Source: Solirubrobacteraceae bacterium (lineage in GTDB: Bacteria; Actinomycetota; Thermoleophilia; Solirubrobacterales; Solirubrobacteraceae). Taken from it: a DNA stretch of 14,867 nt. The stretch spans positions 1 to 14,867 of the forward strand of contig JALNWQ010000029.1 of assembly GCA_023230855.1 (NCBI GenBank), read 5' to 3'. The notes under the pieces were generated by a model. That model saw only the letters and a program-made list of their open reading frames with translations. It had not been told where the DNA came from and ran no database searches. Each line of letters starts with the position of its first letter. Within the stretch, counting starts at the first letter, position 1. Below, one piece after another: positions 14,183 to 14,867 of this stretch. A program made the translations under genes and the position numbers.

Positions 14183-14406
14183 CTCAGCTCGCCCCGCCCC
14201 CGCTACATGTGAACACTTTTCCACAGATTGTTCAGTTGTACCGGATCGGGGGCGTGAGGGGAAGGGCTCGCGTGACGTCGGGCCCGCCCGGGTCGCCCCC
14301 GGCCGGCCCGTCGAGGCCCGGGGGCGCCGCCGAGGAGCTCGGGCGAGCGACCGCTGACCGGCCCGCGTCCCGGGGCTCCGACCGTCCGGTGCGCCATCGT
14401 TGGGGC
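14183..14406. promoter_or_regulatory. Divergent promoter region of the ADPS-like/glpD operon
   Basis: A 224-base space between divergent genes. It is very GC-rich apart from an AT-rich patch at ~14204-14240 that is the likely promoter and operator site. A 9-bp inverted repeat (CGCCCCCGG at 14294-14302, CCGGGGGCG at 14318-14326) lies on the right side. The right-hand gene's frame is open through most of this space, and in-frame GTG codons at 14254, 14272 and 14389 are alternative starts for it. Confidence 0.45.
14210..14234. promoter_or_regulatory. AT-rich inverted repeat, candidate operator
   Basis: TGAACA at 14210-14215 and TGTTCA at 14229-14234 form a perfect 6-bp inverted repeat with a 13-base spacer, so the half-sites are two helical turns apart (19 bp). 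It lies 28-52 bases upstream of the ADPS-like start, the usual place for a repressor site, within otherwise extremely GC-rich DNA. Confidence 0.45.
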
Positions 14407-14867
14407 ATGGCGTCGTCGCGCTCCGACCGTCCGACCTCCGCCCCGACCACCGGAGCGCGAACCGGGGATGGCCCGCCCGCGGGCGGCACGCGACCCGGGC
14501 GCTCCCCCGACAGGACGACGGGGGACCGGATCGACCCGACCGACGCCGCGTTGCGGGCGATCGCCGTCGAGGCGGGCGTCGACGATCCGGCGCGGCTCGA
14601 CCGTCGCGACACGCACCTGTCGATCGTCCTGCTCACCCCGGATCGGGCGTACAAGGTCAAGCGGGCGCGACGGCTGGCGTTCGCCGACCACACCGATCCG
14701 GCGGTGCGCCGCGGCGCGTGCGAGACCGAGATCGCGGTCAACCGCGACCTCGCCCCCGACGTGTACCTGGGCGTGCGGTCGGTCGTCCCGGACGGCGACG
14801 GGTTCCGCCTGGGCGACGGCGACGACCCGGCGGCGGTCGAGCACGTCGTCGAGATGGCCCGGTTCGA
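14407..14867 (+). CDS. Aminoglycoside-phosphotransferase-like / ATP-binding protein, N-terminal part (runs off the right edge)
   Basis: The first 153 codons of a gene that continues beyond the window. Residues ~1-45 are a Pro/Arg/Gly-rich start. From ~46 the chain reads DAALRAIAVEAGVDDP, then DTHLSIVLLTPDRAYKVKR (69-86) and CETEIAVNRDLAPDVYLGVRSVVPDGDGF (105-133). This matches the N-lobe of the bacterial family in which a kinase-like aminoglycoside phosphotransferase domain is followed by a P-loop ATPase domain; the lysines at 83 and 85 are the likely ATP-contacting position. Members have no firmly established substrate, and drug resistance should not be assumed. ATG 14407 lacks a good ribosome site; GTG 14272, preceded by a purine-rich GGGGAAGGG, is the main alternative. 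Divergent from the ADPS-like gene. Confidence 0.72.
   Translation, partial: MASSRSDRPTSAPTTGARTGDGPPAGGTRPGRSPDRTTGDRIDPTDAALRAIAVEAGVDDPARLDRRDTHLSIVLLTPDRAYKVKRARRLAFADHTDPAVRRGACETEIAVNRDLAPDVYLGVRSVVPDGDGFRLGDGDDPAAVEHVVEMARF

Noticed and set aside
12473..14212. A 579-codon plus-strand open frame opposite the ADPS-like gene
   Set aside because: The Arg/Gly/Val-rich translation has no domain and the opposite strand carries clear FAD-oxidase motifs.
1..14867. CRISPR arrays, tRNA or rRNA genes
   Set aside because: No regularly spaced direct repeats, tRNA cloverleaf elements or rRNA-like stretches were seen.
14407..14867. Calling the right-edge gene an antibiotic resistance gene
   Set aside because: Only the N-lobe is present, and this subfamily is a chromosomal phosphotransferase-like/ATPase group without established aminoglycoside activity.

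Overview
The window comes from a high-GC actinobacterium. The evidence is an actinobacterial-type soluble propane-monooxygenase-like operon, a nicotinoprotein (NDMA-dependent) alcohol dehydrogenase, a mycofactocin-type TetR regulator, many GTG or overlapping starts, and GC above 70% on the right. The lineage below class level cannot be read from the sequence; Thermoleophilia or a relative is a guess. By eye there are two compositional blocks. Positions ~1-10,000 are moderately GC-rich (sampled 60-base lines 53-70%), and ~10,190-14,867 is extremely GC-rich (75-77% in sampled lines).

Left block (all genes on the minus strand, read from ~9,994 down to ~499): a GAF-LuxR regulator; a small SCP2 (sterol-carrier-like) protein; a short coding-like remnant with no identified family; an AlkK-like medium-chain fatty acyl-CoA ligase; then a complete soluble di-iron monooxygenase in the order hydroxylase large subunit, reductase, hydroxylase small subunit, coupling protein (prmA-prmB-prmC-prmD); a strong hairpin; and a zinc alcohol dehydrogenase of the NDMA-dependent family followed by another strong hairpin. 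The far left edge may hold the start of a transposase running off the window. The genes suggest oxidation of an alkane or similar hydrocarbon to an alcohol, oxidation of the alcohol by an enzyme that passes electrons to mycofactocin, and activation of a resulting carboxylic acid to acyl-CoA. No aldehyde dehydrogenase, and none of the GroEL-like chaperonin often found with these monooxygenases, is present here.

Right block: a TetR regulator that closely resembles MftR (plus strand), convergent with and overlapping the 3' end of a two-gene minus-strand operon. That operon encodes an FAD-linked oxidase resembling alkyl-dihydroxyacetone-phosphate synthase and a GlpD-type glycerol-3-phosphate dehydrogenase, coupled by a GTGA overlap. 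Divergent from it is the 5' part of an aminoglycoside-phosphotransferase-like/ATP-binding protein that runs off the right edge. An AT-rich inverted repeat sits in the divergent promoter region.

The two blocks may be linked by mycofactocin. MftR is known to control mycofactocin synthesis and to respond to long-chain acyl-CoA, and the left block contains both a likely mycofactocin-dependent dehydrogenase and an enzyme that makes acyl-CoA. This link is inference; no mycofactocin biosynthetic gene (mftA-F) was found in the window.
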